DNA of 29,585 bases from an uncultured Clostridia bacterium (GCA_937898195.1 CALEJD010000013.1:1-29585); one strand, 5' to 3'; positions 17,553-25,482 are shown, numbered from the stretch's first letter. Numbers and translations are program-made. The notes: generated by a model not told the origin, from the sequence alone.

Positions 17553-18068
17553 TTATTTTACTTCTTCGTTTATTACCTGAGCATCAGTTGTTTTGCCATT
17601 TGCCATAACAACTGAATCTTCGCCTGACAAGTCAACATAAACGACTTGATAATCCTGAACCTTAACCATACCCAAAACATTGAGTGCATAGTCTTCAACC
17701 TTATTAATGGATATAACTGAGTTAAGGCTATTATTAAGTCTAACTGTATCACTCTGAGCAATTTTCATTGCACTTTCAACCTGTTTGATTTCACGGTTGA
17801 TTTCGTCAAGCTGAACGCGACTATAAATAACCATTGCCATAAACATTATAACTGCACAAGCAACTGCCATAATTTTTCTTGCCTGCATTGCAGATTTTCT
17901 TGCTTCGTTTTGAACCTGTGCTCGTGTTGGCTTTGGTTTTTCTAAAAGCTTTAACTGTGGCGCTTTTTTAGGCTGTTCTTTAATCTTTGGCGCTGCGTTA
18001 CTGGTTGACACAGTTTTTGGCTCGAAATATTCAAATTTATATGACTCGTATTTATTATACTGTGCCAT
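17553..18068 (-). CDS. ftsL: Division protein FtsL-like, single-pass membrane protein
   Basis: A 171-residue protein with a long charged cytoplasmic part (about 1-65, Lys/Pro/Gln-rich), one transmembrane helix at about 67-85, then a heptad-like coiled coil (LDEINREIKQVESAMKIAQSD...) and a YALNVLGMVKVQDYQVVYV segment, which matches the FtsL/DivIC pattern. FtsL proteins bind DivIB and DivIC and activate the FtsW-PBP pair. Sequence conservation in this family is low, so the name rests largely on topology and on position between rsmH and the PBP gene. The cytoplasmic tail is longer than in Bacillus FtsL (117 residues in total). Confidence 0.78.
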   Translation of the reverse strand: MAQYNKYESYKFEYFEPKTVSTSNAAPKIKEQPKKAPQLKLLEKPKPTRAQVQNEARKSAMQARKIMAVACAVIMFMAMVIYSRVQLDEINREIKQVESAMKIAQSDTVRLNNSLNSVISINKVEDYALNVLGMVKVQDYQVVYVDLSGEDSVVMANGKTTDAQVINEEVK

Positions 18069-18087
18069 CCTTCTCTTCCTTTTCTTT

Positions 18088-19002
18088 CTACTTTATTTTC
18101 TCGATAGTGCGAAGCTTTGCGCTTCGACTTCTGTTATTAGCATCTAATTCGTTCTGCTTTGCGCTGAGTACTTTATTTACGATTTTGCCCGATGGTGTGT
18201 TCCCACAAACACAAACGGGAAATTCTTTTGGACAAGTGCAACCTTCTGTAAACTTTTTGAAAGTTTCTTTAACCGCTCTGTCTTCAAGAGAGTGGAAAGT
18301 TATAATTGAAAGTCTTCCACCAACTTTCAAGCAACTGAACATATCACTAACTGCTTGACTTAATCCTGCAAGTTCATCATTCACTTCAATTCTGATTGCT
18401 TGAAATGTTTTTCTTGCCGGGTGACCGTCTCTGCGGTATTTAGCAGGTACAGAATCTTTAATAATTTCTGCAAGCTCGATTGTTGTTTCGATTGGTTTTT
18501 CATTTCTAGCTTTGACTATGTTTTTTGCAATATTGCGAGAGAACTTTTCTTCGCCATACTTATATATAATATTGCTGAGTTCTTGTTCTGAATAAGTATT
18601 CACAACATCAAAAGCACTTTTACCGCTTTTGCTCATTCTCATATCAAGGGGCGCATCTTTGTGAAATGAAAATCCCCTTTCAGCAGTATCAAGTTGGAAC
18701 GAGCTAACACCCAAGTCAGCAAGGATTCCATCTGCTTTTCTGTCACCGAGAATGTTTTTTATATTGAAAAAGTTATCGTTAACTATTTCTACTTGATTAT
18801 TTGAACCTATTCGTTCATTTATTACCTTTATGGCATCTGGGTCACGGTCAATGGCCACCAAGGTGCCATTTTTTATGTTTTTAAGAATCTCACTTGAATG
18901 ACCTGCGCCACCGCAAGTGCAATCAACATAAAGTCCGTCAGGTTTAATATCAAGTGACTCTATTGTTTCGTCGAACAAAACTGAAATATGTTGAAAATCC
19001 AT
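18088..19002 (-). CDS. rsmH: 16S rRNA (cytosine-1402 N4)-methyltransferase RsmH
   Basis: SAM-dependent methyltransferase acting on C1402 in the 30S decoding region (formerly MraW). The SAM-binding motif VDCTCGGAGHS lies at 26-36, and the family segment with DLGVSSFQLD plus PLDMRM follows. The C-terminal PSGKIVN/RSRSAKLR end is also typical. Start ATG at 19002 with GGAG 6 bases upstream; the in-frame TTG at 19014 overlaps that site. Length 304. Follows mraZ with a 12-base gap. Confidence 0.95.
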   Translation of the reverse strand: MDFQHISVLFDETIESLDIKPDGLYVDCTCGGAGHSSEILKNIKNGTLVAIDRDPDAIKVINERIGSNNQVEIVNDNFFNIKNILGDRKADGILADLGVSSFQLDTAERGFSFHKDAPLDMRMSKSGKSAFDVVNTYSEQELSNIIYKYGEEKFSRNIAKNIVKARNEKPIETTIELAEIIKDSVPAKYRRDGHPARKTFQAIRIEVNDELAGLSQAVSDMFSCLKVGGRLSIITFHSLEDRAVKETFKKFTEGCTCPKEFPVCVCGNTPSGKIVNKVLSAKQNELDANNRSRSAKLRTIEKIK

Positions 19003-19014
19003 AATGTTCTCCAA

Positions 19015-19419
19015 TTAGAAGTGAAAGTCATCAAAGTTGATGAGTTCGTGAAGTGGTTTAACATCTGCTTTGAAGTTTTCAGTTGCCCAGATTTCAATTC
19101 TTTGACCTGCACCGATAATTGCAACATCTTTTGTTAAGTCTGCGTGCTCAACCTGGTCTGCAGTAAGAGTTGCTCTGCCCTGTTTGTCGGGTGCAACTTC
19201 AACAACCTGACTGAAGAATGCTCTTTGAACTTCACGGTTTGGGTGATTAATAAATTGTTCGCTGATTTTTTCAAAGGTTTCTTTTGTGTAAACATATAAA
19301 CACTTTTCTCCACCCTTGAAGATAACAAACTCTTCGCCTAACTGGTCACGGAATTTCGCAGGAATGAAAATTCTGTTTTTTGCATCAAGACTATGGAAAT
19401 ACATACTATTAAATGCCAT
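19015..19419 (-). CDS. mraZ: Transcriptional regulator MraZ
   Basis: First gene of the dcw cluster. MraZ is a ring-forming DNA-binding protein that represses or modulates its own operon. Two swapped-hairpin AbrB-like halves are visible, each with the DxxxR motif: LDAKNRIFIPAKFRD at about 11-25, and PDKQGRATLTADQ in the second half. Length 134. Start ATG at 19419, with GGAGTGA about 11 bases upstream. The leader contains GTGG-type repeats that may be its operator. Confidence 0.94.
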   Translation of the reverse strand: MAFNSMYFHSLDAKNRIFIPAKFRDQLGEEFVIFKGGEKCLYVYTKETFEKISEQFINHPNREVQRAFFSQVVEVAPDKQGRATLTADQVEHADLTKDVAIIGAGQRIEIWATENFKADVKPLHELINFDDFHF

Positions 19420-19423
19420 ATTA

Positions 19424-19503
19424 AATTTTCACTCCTTCCAAATCTTAGTTAGTTTTTAAGATTTTCACCACTTTTATGAATTTCAGGTGCATTTCTCCAC
19501 CAC
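19424..19503 (-). promoter_or_regulatory. Possible MraZ operator repeats in the mraZ leader
   Basis: On the minus strand GTGGTGGAGAAA (19492-19503), GTGGTGAAAATC (19460-19471) and GGAGTGAAAATT (19424-19435) form three imperfect direct repeats spaced 32 and 36 bases apart. Known MraZ operators are GTG-containing direct repeats just upstream of mraZ, but with about 10-base spacing, so this is only suggestive. The third copy doubles as the ribosome site. Confidence 0.3.
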
Positions 19504-19510
19504 ATGAGAT

Positions 19511-19539
19511 ATTATAATACATATAATATAAAAAATCAA
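19511..19539 (-). promoter_or_regulatory. Main promoter of the dcw cluster
   Basis: Minus-strand TTGATT (19534-19539) and TATAAT (19511-19516) with a 17-base spacer; predicted start near 19504, leaving a leader of about 85 bases before mraZ. A TTGACA further upstream (19572-19577), with TATAAA or ATTATA behind it, may be a second start. Confidence 0.78.
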
Positions 19540-19605
19540 TAGTTTTTTTATAATCTATCACCAAAATTTTCTGTCAAAATTTATCAAAAATAACGAAGTA
19601 AAAAA

Positions 19606-19645
19606 TCATAAAAAAAACACCCTATTCAGTTAAGAATAGAGTGTT
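19606..19645 (-). terminator. Intrinsic terminator of the pncB-ppa operon
   Basis: Stem of 11 pairs with one mismatch (19616-19627 with 19634-19645), loop AGTTAA, followed on the minus strand by a run of eight T. It lies 18 bases past the ppa stop and separates the operon from the dcw promoter. Confidence 0.9.
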
Positions 19646-19663
19646 AAATGTTAAAATATTTAA

Positions 19664-20191
19664 TTATCCAAATTTCTTTTTATAGTCCTCGATTGCATCG
19701 TCGATAATATCAATAGCTGCCAAAACGCCCTTTGCCTCGTCTATTGCAGTATCTTTATTTTCGAGCATTTTATAAACCTTGAAGAAATGAATCATTTCGT
19801 CAAATATATGTTTTGGAAGCTGGCTGATGTCTTTATATTCGTTGTAAGTAGGGTCGCCAAACGGAATTGCGATAATTTTATCGTCTGCGTGGCCACCGTC
19901 AACCATAGAAATTACGCCGATTGGATAACAACGCACAAGCGCCATTGTTTCAATCTGTTCTGAACAAAGCACAAGCACATCCAACGGGTCATTATCATCT
20001 GCATAAGTCTTTGGAATAAAGCCATAGTTTGCAGGATAGTGAGTTGATGTGTGAAGAACACGGTCAAGCTTTAAAAGACCTGTTTCTTTGTCTAACTCAT
20101 ATTTCATTTTGCTACCCTTTGAAATTTCGATTACTGCTTCAAAATCTTTTCTTGTTATTCTTTTGCTATCAATATCGTGCCAGATGTTCAT
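19664..20191 (-). CDS. ppa: Family I inorganic pyrophosphatase
   Basis: Soluble cytoplasmic enzyme hydrolysing PPi to two phosphates. The metal-binding signature D65-D-N-D68-P-L-D71-VLVL is intact, as are YPANYGFIPKT upstream and the IAIPFGDP region. Length 175, standard for bacterial family I. Its ATG overlaps the last base of the pncB stop (TAATG), with AAGGAG inside the end of pncB, so it is probably co-translated. The pairing is logical: PncB releases PPi, and its hydrolysis pulls the reaction forward. Confidence 0.95.
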   Translation of the reverse strand: MNIWHDIDSKRITRKDFEAVIEISKGSKMKYELDKETGLLKLDRVLHTSTHYPANYGFIPKTYADDNDPLDVLVLCSEQIETMALVRCYPIGVISMVDGGHADDKIIAIPFGDPTYNEYKDISQLPKHIFDEMIHFFKVYKMLENKDTAIDEAKGVLAAIDIIDDAIEDYKKKFG

Positions 20192-21633
20192 TATCTTTTA
20201 ACTCCTTTATGTTCTTCAATGAGCTCTTTTCTTACTCTCCACAAATCTTCTGAAAGGTCAACATAATAAGTGTGTGGATTTTCAAATCGTTTAACCTCTT
20301 CCCACAAATTGTCAATCTGTTCTGAACAATAATCACGAATATCGTGAAGGTCAGGTTCTTTATAAACGCACTCGCCTTTCACATAAACCGGAACCAACAA
20401 TTTTCTTGCAACAAAGTTTTCAACCTCTTTGCGTTTCCAAGTAAAGTCAGGGTCAAAGAGTGTATAAGGCTTGCTTTCGTCGATTTCTTCATTCTCGAGA
20501 GTGAGAACATCTGCAATAGCCTTACCTGTATCACAGTCAAAAAGACGATAAAGCATTTTTGAATGTGGCGTGGTGATTTTGCTGACATTTTCTGATAAGT
20601 TGATTTTTGGAATAATCTCGCCATTTTTTTCAACTGCACAAAGCTTATAAACACCGCTGAAAAGTGGTGATGATGCAGAGTTGATAAGGCGCTCACCAAC
20701 AACAAAGCAGTCAACCTTTGCGCCTTGCAAAATCATATCGTTGATTATATATTCATCAAGTGAGTTTGACGCGACAATATTACAGTCAGGATAGCCGGCT
20801 TCGTCAAGCATTTTGCGAACTTTCTTTGAGAGATAAGTAATATCACCTGAGTCAATTCTTACACCCGCAGGACGCTTGCCCATTGGTTTGAGCACATCAT
20901 CAAATGCTTTGATTGCATTTGGAACACCACTTTTAAGTGTGTCATAGGTATCAATCACAAGTGAACAATCGTCAGGATAAAGCTTCGCATATTCACAGAA
21001 TGCTTCATATTCAGAATCAAACATCTGCACCCAGCTATGAATCATTGTGTTCATTGTTGGAATTTTAAAGTCTTTGCCTTGTGACATACCTGATGTGCCA
21101 ACACATCCACCAATGAAAGCTGCACGAGAGCCATAATAAGCTGAATCAAAGCTTGTTGAACGACGAGTGCCGAATTCAGCAACGGCAGTACCCTTTGCTG
21201 CACGAACAAAGCGATTTGCCTTTGTAGCAATAAGGCTTTGGTGGTTCATTGAAACTAACAAGATAGTTTCTATAAGCTGTGCTTGGATAATTGGTCCACG
21301 GACTTTAATAACAGGCTCGTTAGGGAATATTGGTGTGCCTTCTGGGACAGACCAAATATCGCATTTGAACTGGAAGTCACGAAGATAGTTAATAAAATCC
21401 TCTGAAATTCCGTTTTCACGAAGAAAGCTCAAATCTTCTTCTGTGAAAGAGAGATTTTTAACATATTCAATTATCTGTGCAAGCCCTGCAAATACTGCAA
21501 AGCCACCGTTATCAGGTACTTTTCTAAAGAACAAATCAAAATATGCAATTTCGTCGGCTTTGCCATTTTTCAAAAAGCCGTTTGCCATTGTTAATTCATA
21601 AAGCTCTGTCATTAATGAAAGATTTCTTTTCAT
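20191..21633 (-). CDS. pncB: Nicotinate phosphoribosyltransferase
   Basis: First step of NAD salvage from nicotinate: nicotinate + PRPP + ATP to NaMN. N-terminal LMTELYELTMANGF, then EFGTRR at 153-158, and the region around H199 (MNTMIHSW), which contains the histidine phosphorylated in the family; DSGDITYLSKKVR further on binds the phosphoribosyl part. Length 480. ATG at 21633 has AGGTGA 6 bases upstream. Precedes ppa in one operon. Confidence 0.95.
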   Translation of the reverse strand: MKRNLSLMTELYELTMANGFLKNGKADEIAYFDLFFRKVPDNGGFAVFAGLAQIIEYVKNLSFTEEDLSFLRENGISEDFINYLRDFQFKCDIWSVPEGTPIFPNEPVIKVRGPIIQAQLIETILLVSMNHQSLIATKANRFVRAAKGTAVAEFGTRRSTSFDSAYYGSRAAFIGGCVGTSGMSQGKDFKIPTMNTMIHSWVQMFDSEYEAFCEYAKLYPDDCSLVIDTYDTLKSGVPNAIKAFDDVLKPMGKRPAGVRIDSGDITYLSKKVRKMLDEAGYPDCNIVASNSLDEYIINDMILQGAKVDCFVVGERLINSASSPLFSGVYKLCAVEKNGEIIPKINLSENVSKITTPHSKMLYRLFDCDTGKAIADVLTLENEEIDESKPYTLFDPDFTWKRKEVENFVARKLLVPVYVKGECVYKEPDLHDIRDYCSEQIDNLWEEVKRFENPHTYYVDLSEDLWRVRKELIEEHKGVKR

Positions 21634-21651
21634 ATATAATCACCTTTTATT

Positions 21652-21680
21652 ATTTTAACAAATATATGTAAAAAAGTCTA
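21652..21680 (-). promoter_or_regulatory. Candidate promoter for pncB-ppa
   Basis: Minus-strand TAGACT (21675-21680) and TAAAAT (21652-21657), spacer 17. The predicted start (near 21645) falls at the edge of the ribosome site AGGTGA, giving a very short leader, so another start further upstream is possible. Confidence 0.4.
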
Positions 21681-21693
21681 TAATAATTTGTTA

Positions 21694-21722
21694 TTGAAGA
21701 TGGGATATTTTTAGTATATAAT
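21694..21722 (+). promoter_or_regulatory. Promoter for the nitroreductase gene
   Basis: TTGAAG (21694-21699) and a perfect TATAAT (21717-21722) with a 17-base spacer; start near 21729, upstream of AAGGAG and the ATG at 21752. Confidence 0.75.
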
Positions 21723-21751
21723 TAGTTTATACTTATTAAGGAGTAAAAATT

Positions 21752-22282
21752 ATGAATTTTAATGAATTGATTTTAAAAAGAGAAAGCTGCAGAAATTATA
21801 ACGGTGAGCCTGTAAGCACAGATTTGCTCATTAAATGTGTTGACGCAGCAAGACTTTCACCATCTGCTTGTAACTCACAGCCTTGGAAATATTATATTAT
21901 CAATGGTGGCGAAAATGCTGAAAAAATCAGAGATTGTATTCAGCCAAACGGTGCTAATAAGTTTGTGCAGAATTGTCCTGCATTTGCAGTTGTTACAGAA
22001 AGGCCTGCTACACTCAAACCTTTTGTTGAAGAAAAGGTAAAAGATAAGCAGAAATGGGCACAGAATGATGTTGGCCTTTCGGTTGCGCATTACTGCTTAC
22101 AAGCAGCAGATTTAGGTCTTGGCACTTGCATTATCGGTATGGTTGAGGAAGAAAAGGTTCGTGAATATTTTGGGATTGAGTATAAAATAAGACTTGTTAT
22201 CGCCACAGGATATTCAGCAGATGAAGCACCAAGAAATAAGGTTAGAAAAGCATTAGAAGATGTTTGCGAAGTAATTGAATAA
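21752..22282 (+). CDS. Nitroreductase-family FMN oxidoreductase
   Basis: A 176-residue flavoprotein of the nitroreductase superfamily. The N-terminal KRESCRNY motif binds FMN phosphate; LSPSACNSQPWKYY at about 36-49 and the LGLGTCIIGM segment at about 124-133 are standard. These enzymes reduce nitro or quinone compounds with NAD(P)H; the physiological substrate is not deducible. AAGGAG precedes the ATG by 8 bases. It has its own promoter and may be read through into the next gene, as only 47 bases, containing a 7-bp array, separate them. Confidence 0.9.
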   Translation: MNFNELILKRESCRNYNGEPVSTDLLIKCVDAARLSPSACNSQPWKYYIINGGENAEKIRDCIQPNGANKFVQNCPAFAVVTERPATLKPFVEEKVKDKQKWAQNDVGLSVAHYCLQAADLGLGTCIIGMVEEEKVREYFGIEYKIRLVIATGYSADEAPRNKVRKALEDVCEVIE

Positions 22283-22284
22283 GT

Positions 22285-22312
22285 CAAAATTCAGAATGCA
22301 GAATGCAAAATT
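22285..22312. repeat. 7-bp-period array, copy 1 (four units, minus orientation)
   Basis: CAAAATT, CAGAATG, CAGAATG, CAAAATT in tandem, starting three bases after the nitroreductase stop codon. Read on the minus strand the units are CATTCTG/AATTTTG, the same unit family as in the arrays at 23173-23207 and 26613-26647 but in the opposite orientation. Confidence 0.7.
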
Positions 22313-22329
22313 AACGGCGAGGTGATTGT

Positions 22330-23103
22330 ATGAACTTTGAGATTACAAAAGAAATTCTCGACTCTTTAAGCACATATATAAATACAGATAAAATCAGTAT
22401 CAGTACAGAAAGCAAAGACTGGAAAGGGAGACCTTATAAATCAGATTTCGTTAATATTGATAGTGCCAACAACATCGGTTTTGAAGTTTTTGAAAATGAA
22501 ATTATTGTTTTCTATTTTACTGACCATATGCATTTTGAAGACTACTCAACTGAAGAAGAATATAATTATATTTATCGTGCTAAAGAATTTCTCACCAAAC
22601 TTTTCACATCCCGTTTGCGTCGCATTGAAACATATAAAGGCAAAAAATTGGTTAAAGATTTTTATTATTTCATATATAACAATAAAGACGACGAACAAAT
22701 CGGTGGTACATTCTGGAGTCTAAAAAGTTTCCTTAACCCATTCGCTAAAAAAACACAAAAAATTACCACTTGGATTTATGACAAGGAAAGAGGTCAATTC
22801 GCTTCTCGTTCGTCTAAGCCAATCGACACCAAATATCTATCTATGCCAACTAACTCCGAATATCCATCCAAACCAATCAACCCAAATGTTATTGATGTAA
22901 TTGACATAAGCGATGATTGCTATATACAGATTTTCAAGCTCAAAAGTGCTTATACATATGATATAATGAAAATAGAATATGACGACTATAATGGTTGGTA
23001 TTATTGGGCTCCACTACAACCAATAAAAGCAATAGGATTATACGACACCAAAGAAAAAGCAATAGAATATGCAATGCAAGAAATTGGGCAAACTGATAGT
23101 TAA
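22330..23103 (+). CDS. Hypothetical protein, not recognised
   Basis: 257 residues, soluble by appearance: no signal peptide and no hydrophobic helix. Rich in Tyr, Asp, Lys and Ile. A Ser-rich N-terminal third is followed by an acidic/aromatic patch (DHMHFEDYSTEEEYNYIY), a basic stretch (SRLRRIETYKGKK), and a C-terminal third containing YNGWYYWAPLQP. I cannot place it in a family; the look is that of an accessory gene. It has a good ribosome site (GCGAGGTGA 5 bases before the ATG). It is bracketed by 7-bp arrays in inverted orientation, and a palindrome/terminator follows directly. Confidence 0.7.
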   Translation: MNFEITKEILDSLSTYINTDKISISTESKDWKGRPYKSDFVNIDSANNIGFEVFENEIIVFYFTDHMHFEDYSTEEEYNYIYRAKEFLTKLFTSRLRRIETYKGKKLVKDFYYFIYNNKDDEQIGGTFWSLKSFLNPFAKKTQKITTWIYDKERGQFASRSSKPIDTKYLSMPTNSEYPSKPINPNVIDVIDISDDCYIQIFKLKSAYTYDIMKIEYDDYNGWYYWAPLQPIKAIGLYDTKEKAIEYAMQEIGQTDS

Positions 23104-23111
23104 AATAAAAT

Positions 23112-23138
23112 GGGACGATGTTACATCGTCCCTATTTT
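23112..23138. terminator. Terminator-like palindrome after the hypothetical gene
   Basis: Perfect 9-pair stem GGGACGATG/CATCGTCCC with loop TTA, then TATTTTTT on the plus strand; ATTTTATTTTA on the minus strand makes it usable for hisF too. Its GGGACGATG core resembles a repeat rather than a plain terminator, and it is immediately followed by two further repeat types. Confidence 0.8.
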
Positions 23139-23148
23139 TTATCTATTC

Positions 23149-23169
23149 GGGCTGCCGAATCGTCAGCCC
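23149..23169. repeat. GC-rich interspersed palindrome, copy 2
   Basis: Stem GGGCTG/CAGCCC, one C·T mismatch, CG/CG, loop AAT, then CCTAC. Same layout as the copies at 4746 and 26543 (six pairs, mismatch, two pairs, 3-4-base loop) with compensatory changes in the stem, which suggests that the structure is what is kept. Confidence 0.72.
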
Positions 23170-23172
23170 CTA

Positions 23173-23207
23173 CATTTTACACTTTGCGTTTTGCATTTTG
23201 CGCTTTA
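23173..23207. repeat. 7-bp-period array, copy 2 (five units, plus orientation)
   Basis: CATTTTA, CACTTTG, CGTTTTG, CATTTTG, CGCTTTA. The last unit contains the hisF stop codon, so the array ends exactly at the gene's 3' end. Confidence 0.7.
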
Positions 23208-23960
23208 TAATCTTACTGATATTCCTTTGTCGCGGAGATAGTGTTTTAAGTCCATAATTGGGATTTCGTTGAAATGGAAGAGAGATGCTGCTAATACTGC
23301 ATCGGCTTTGCCATCATTGAAAGCATCGAGAAAATGAGATTTTGCGCCTGCACCACCCGATGCGATTACAGGCACACCAACCATTTCGGAAACTGCACGG
23401 TTAAGGGCATTATCGTAGCCTGTTTTCTGACCGTCACAGTCCATACTTGTTAAGAGAATTTCACCCGCTCCTCTTTTAACTGCTTCTTCTGCCCATTTAA
23501 CTGCATCAATACCTGTTGGGATTCGTCCACCGTTGAGATACACTTCCCAACCCTTATCGTTGCGTTTTGCATCAATGGCACAAACGACACATTGGCTACC
23601 GAATTTATATGCAGCCTCGTTTATAAGGTCAGGGTTTCTTACAGCAGCAGAGTTTACTGAAATTTTGTCAGCGCCCGCACGAAGCAATTCTTTAAAATCT
23701 TCAACTGTTCTTATTCCACCACCAACTGTGAATGGAATAAAGATATTATCGGCAACCTGACGGACAATTTCAAGCATTGTGCCCCTACCCTCGTGAGTTG
23801 CAGTAATATCTAGGAGAACTAACTCGTCAGCACCTTTTTTATTGTATTCAATAGCGCACTGGACAGGGTCACCTGCATCACGAATATTGACAAAGCTGAC
23901 ACCTTTTACAACGCGTCCGTTTTTAACATCAAGGCAAGGTATAATTCTTTTTGCGTACAT
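23205..23960 (-). CDS. hisF: Imidazole glycerol phosphate synthase, cyclase subunit HisF
   Basis: TIM-barrel subunit that uses ammonia passed from HisH to turn PRFAR into IGP and AICAR in histidine biosynthesis. Catalytic D11 (in IPCLDVKNG) and D130 (in VCAIDAKR) are both present, as are the phosphate-binding GGGIRT and ASGGAGA segments. Length 251, standard. ATG shares one base with the hisH stop (TAATG). The 3' end touches a repeat array. No other his gene is in the window, so this is an isolated HisH-HisF pair. Confidence 0.95.
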   Translation of the reverse strand: MYAKRIIPCLDVKNGRVVKGVSFVNIRDAGDPVQCAIEYNKKGADELVLLDITATHEGRGTMLEIVRQVADNIFIPFTVGGGIRTVEDFKELLRAGADKISVNSAAVRNPDLINEAAYKFGSQCVVCAIDAKRNDKGWEVYLNGGRIPTGIDAVKWAEEAVKRGAGEILLTSMDCDGQKTGYDNALNRAVSEMVGVPVIASGGAGAKSHFLDAFNDGKADAVLAASLFHFNEIPIMDLKHYLRDKGISVRL

Positions 23961-24574
23961 TATTCTACCCCCATTGATGCAAAATTTCTTAAAATCTGTA
24001 AGCCAACATCACCTGATTTTTCAGGGTGGAATTGTGTTGCGAAAATATTGTTTTTACCCACAGCAGAATGAAAATCAATGCCGTAATTTGTCACGGTTGC
24101 GATGTCTTCTTCGTCTTCTGCGTGAAGATAATAGGAATGAACAAAATAAACATAAGCATTTTCGGGAATACCTTTAAAAAGAGTATCTTTTTGCTTAATC
24201 TCTAATGAATTCCAACCGATATGTGGAATTTTAAGACCCATATCACTTGAAAACTTTTTGATTTTACCCTTGAAAATACCAAGACCATTAACACCCGGTG
24301 ATTCTTCTGACTCTTCAAAGAGGAGTTGAAGTCCTAAGCAGATGCCCAAGAATGGTTTGCCACTTAGTGCACATTCTTTAACGGTTTCAACAAGTCCGTT
24401 TTTATGCATTGAATCCATAGCGTCACCGAATGAGCCAACACCGGGAAGAAGAATTTTATCCGCTGATAAAATCACTTTTGGGTCATTGGTTATTACACTT
24501 TCGGCACCGATAAAATCAAATGCTTTTTTTACACTTTGCAGATTTCCTGCTCCGTAGTCGATAATTGCAATCAT
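23960..24574 (-). CDS. hisH: Imidazole glycerol phosphate synthase, glutamine amidotransferase subunit HisH
   Basis: Class I glutaminase that supplies ammonia to HisF. The nucleophile C79 sits in the GICLGLQ elbow, and the H183/E185 pair in QFHPEKSG completes the triad. N-terminal IIDYGAGNL and PGVGSFGDAM are typical. Length 204. AAGGA lies about 9 bases before the ATG. It is the first gene after a good promoter and is followed immediately by hisF. Confidence 0.95.
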   Translation of the reverse strand: MIAIIDYGAGNLQSVKKAFDFIGAESVITNDPKVILSADKILLPGVGSFGDAMDSMHKNGLVETVKECALSGKPFLGICLGLQLLFEESEESPGVNGLGIFKGKIKKFSSDMGLKIPHIGWNSLEIKQKDTLFKGIPENAYVYFVHSYYLHAEDEEDIATVTNYGIDFHSAVGKNNIFATQFHPEKSGDVGLQILRNFASMGVE

Positions 24575-24603
24575 TTATGTCATTCCTTAAATATAATAGA
24601 GTT

Positions 24604-24632
24604 ATTTTAGCACATTAAAGTGATATAATCAA
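24604..24632 (-). promoter_or_regulatory. Promoter for hisH-hisF
   Basis: Minus-strand TTGATT (24627-24632) and TAAAAT (24604-24609), 17-base spacer; start near 24597, 23 bases before the ATG. No histidine leader peptide or T-box is visible in this short leader. Confidence 0.7.
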
Positions 24633-24652
24633 TAGTATATTATTTGTTTTAA

Positions 24653-24681
24653 TTGACTTTTGAGATTTTTTGCTTTAAAAT
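24653..24681 (+). promoter_or_regulatory. Promoter for the HAD phosphatase gene
   Basis: TTGACT (24653-24658) and TAAAAT (24676-24681), spacer 17; start near 24688, just before GGAGG at 24693-24697. This position also rules out a longer reading of the gene from 24660. Confidence 0.75.
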
Positions 24682-24704
24682 TAAACATGTATGGAGGTAA
24701 TTCT

Positions 24705-25478
24705 ATGGATAATCTTTTAAATAAAAAAGGCTTTATCAGCGATATGGACGGTGTTATCTATCACGGTAACAAAATTCTTGACGGTGTTGCTGATTTTGTC
24801 AACTGGATGATAGATAATGATAAAAAATTCGTTTTCTTAACAAACAGCGCAGAGAGAACTCCCCACGAGTTGAGTATGAAGCTCGAAAGAATGGGGCTTA
24901 AGGTTTCTGCTGACCATTTCTATACAAGTGCTATGGCTACTGCTGCATTTTTGAGCAATCAAAAACCCGGTTGCACAGCTTATGTTATTGGTGAAGCGGC
25001 ACTCACAAAGGCTCTTTATGACCAAGGAATTTATATGAATGACGTTAACCCTGACTATGTTGTTATGGGTGAAACAAGAACTTATAGTTTTGAGAAAATT
25101 GAGAAAGCTATTGAGCTTGTAAACAATGGCGCAAAGCTTATCGGCACAAACCCTGATATTACAGGGCCAACCGAAAAAGGTATTATGCCTGCGACAGGTG
25201 CACTCATAGCCCCTATTGAAATTGCAACAGGCAAAAAGGCATATTTTGTTGGCAAGCCAAATCCATTGATGCTTCGTCACGGACTTCGCAAACTTGGTTG
25301 TCACAGTAATGAAATCGCATTCATAGGCGACAGAATGGACACAGACATTATTGCGGGTATTGAGTCAAATGTCGACACTGTGCTTGTGCTCAGTGGTGTT
25401 ACATCAATGGAGGACATTGACAAATTCCCATACAGACCAAAATATATTCTCGACAATGTTGGAGAAATTTTAAAGTAA
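24705..25478 (+). CDS. HAD-IIA family phosphatase (NagD-like)
   Basis: 257-residue haloacid-dehalogenase phosphohydrolase with the NagD/phosphoglycolate-phosphatase layout. Motif I D13-M-D15-GVIYHG, motif II around FLTNS (44-48), motif III K184 in VGKPNP, motif IV GDRMDTDI (208-215). The C2B-type cap lies between motifs II and III. Substrates in this group are small phosphates such as sugar phosphates or nucleoside monophosphates; I cannot choose. ATG at 24705 has GGAGG 7 bases upstream. Single-gene unit with its own promoter and terminator. Confidence 0.9.
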   Translation: MDNLLNKKGFISDMDGVIYHGNKILDGVADFVNWMIDNDKKFVFLTNSAERTPHELSMKLERMGLKVSADHFYTSAMATAAFLSNQKPGCTAYVIGEAALTKALYDQGIYMNDVNPDYVVMGETRTYSFEKIEKAIELVNNGAKLIGTNPDITGPTEKGIMPATGALIAPIEIATGKKAYFVGKPNPLMLRHGLRKLGCHSNEIAFIGDRMDTDIIAGIESNVDTVLVLSGVTSMEDIDKFPYRPKYILDNVGEILK

Positions 25479-25482
25479 AAGC

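Noticed and set aside
22285..22312. Possibility that the heptamer arrays are a CRISPR
   Set aside because: Units are 7 bases with no spacers and no cas genes in the window.
23205..24574. HisH-HisF as a specialised pair for surface-sugar amidination
   Set aside because: Both proteins retain the full canonical catalytic residues of histidine biosynthesis and there are no sugar genes around; ordinary IGP synthase is the simpler reading.
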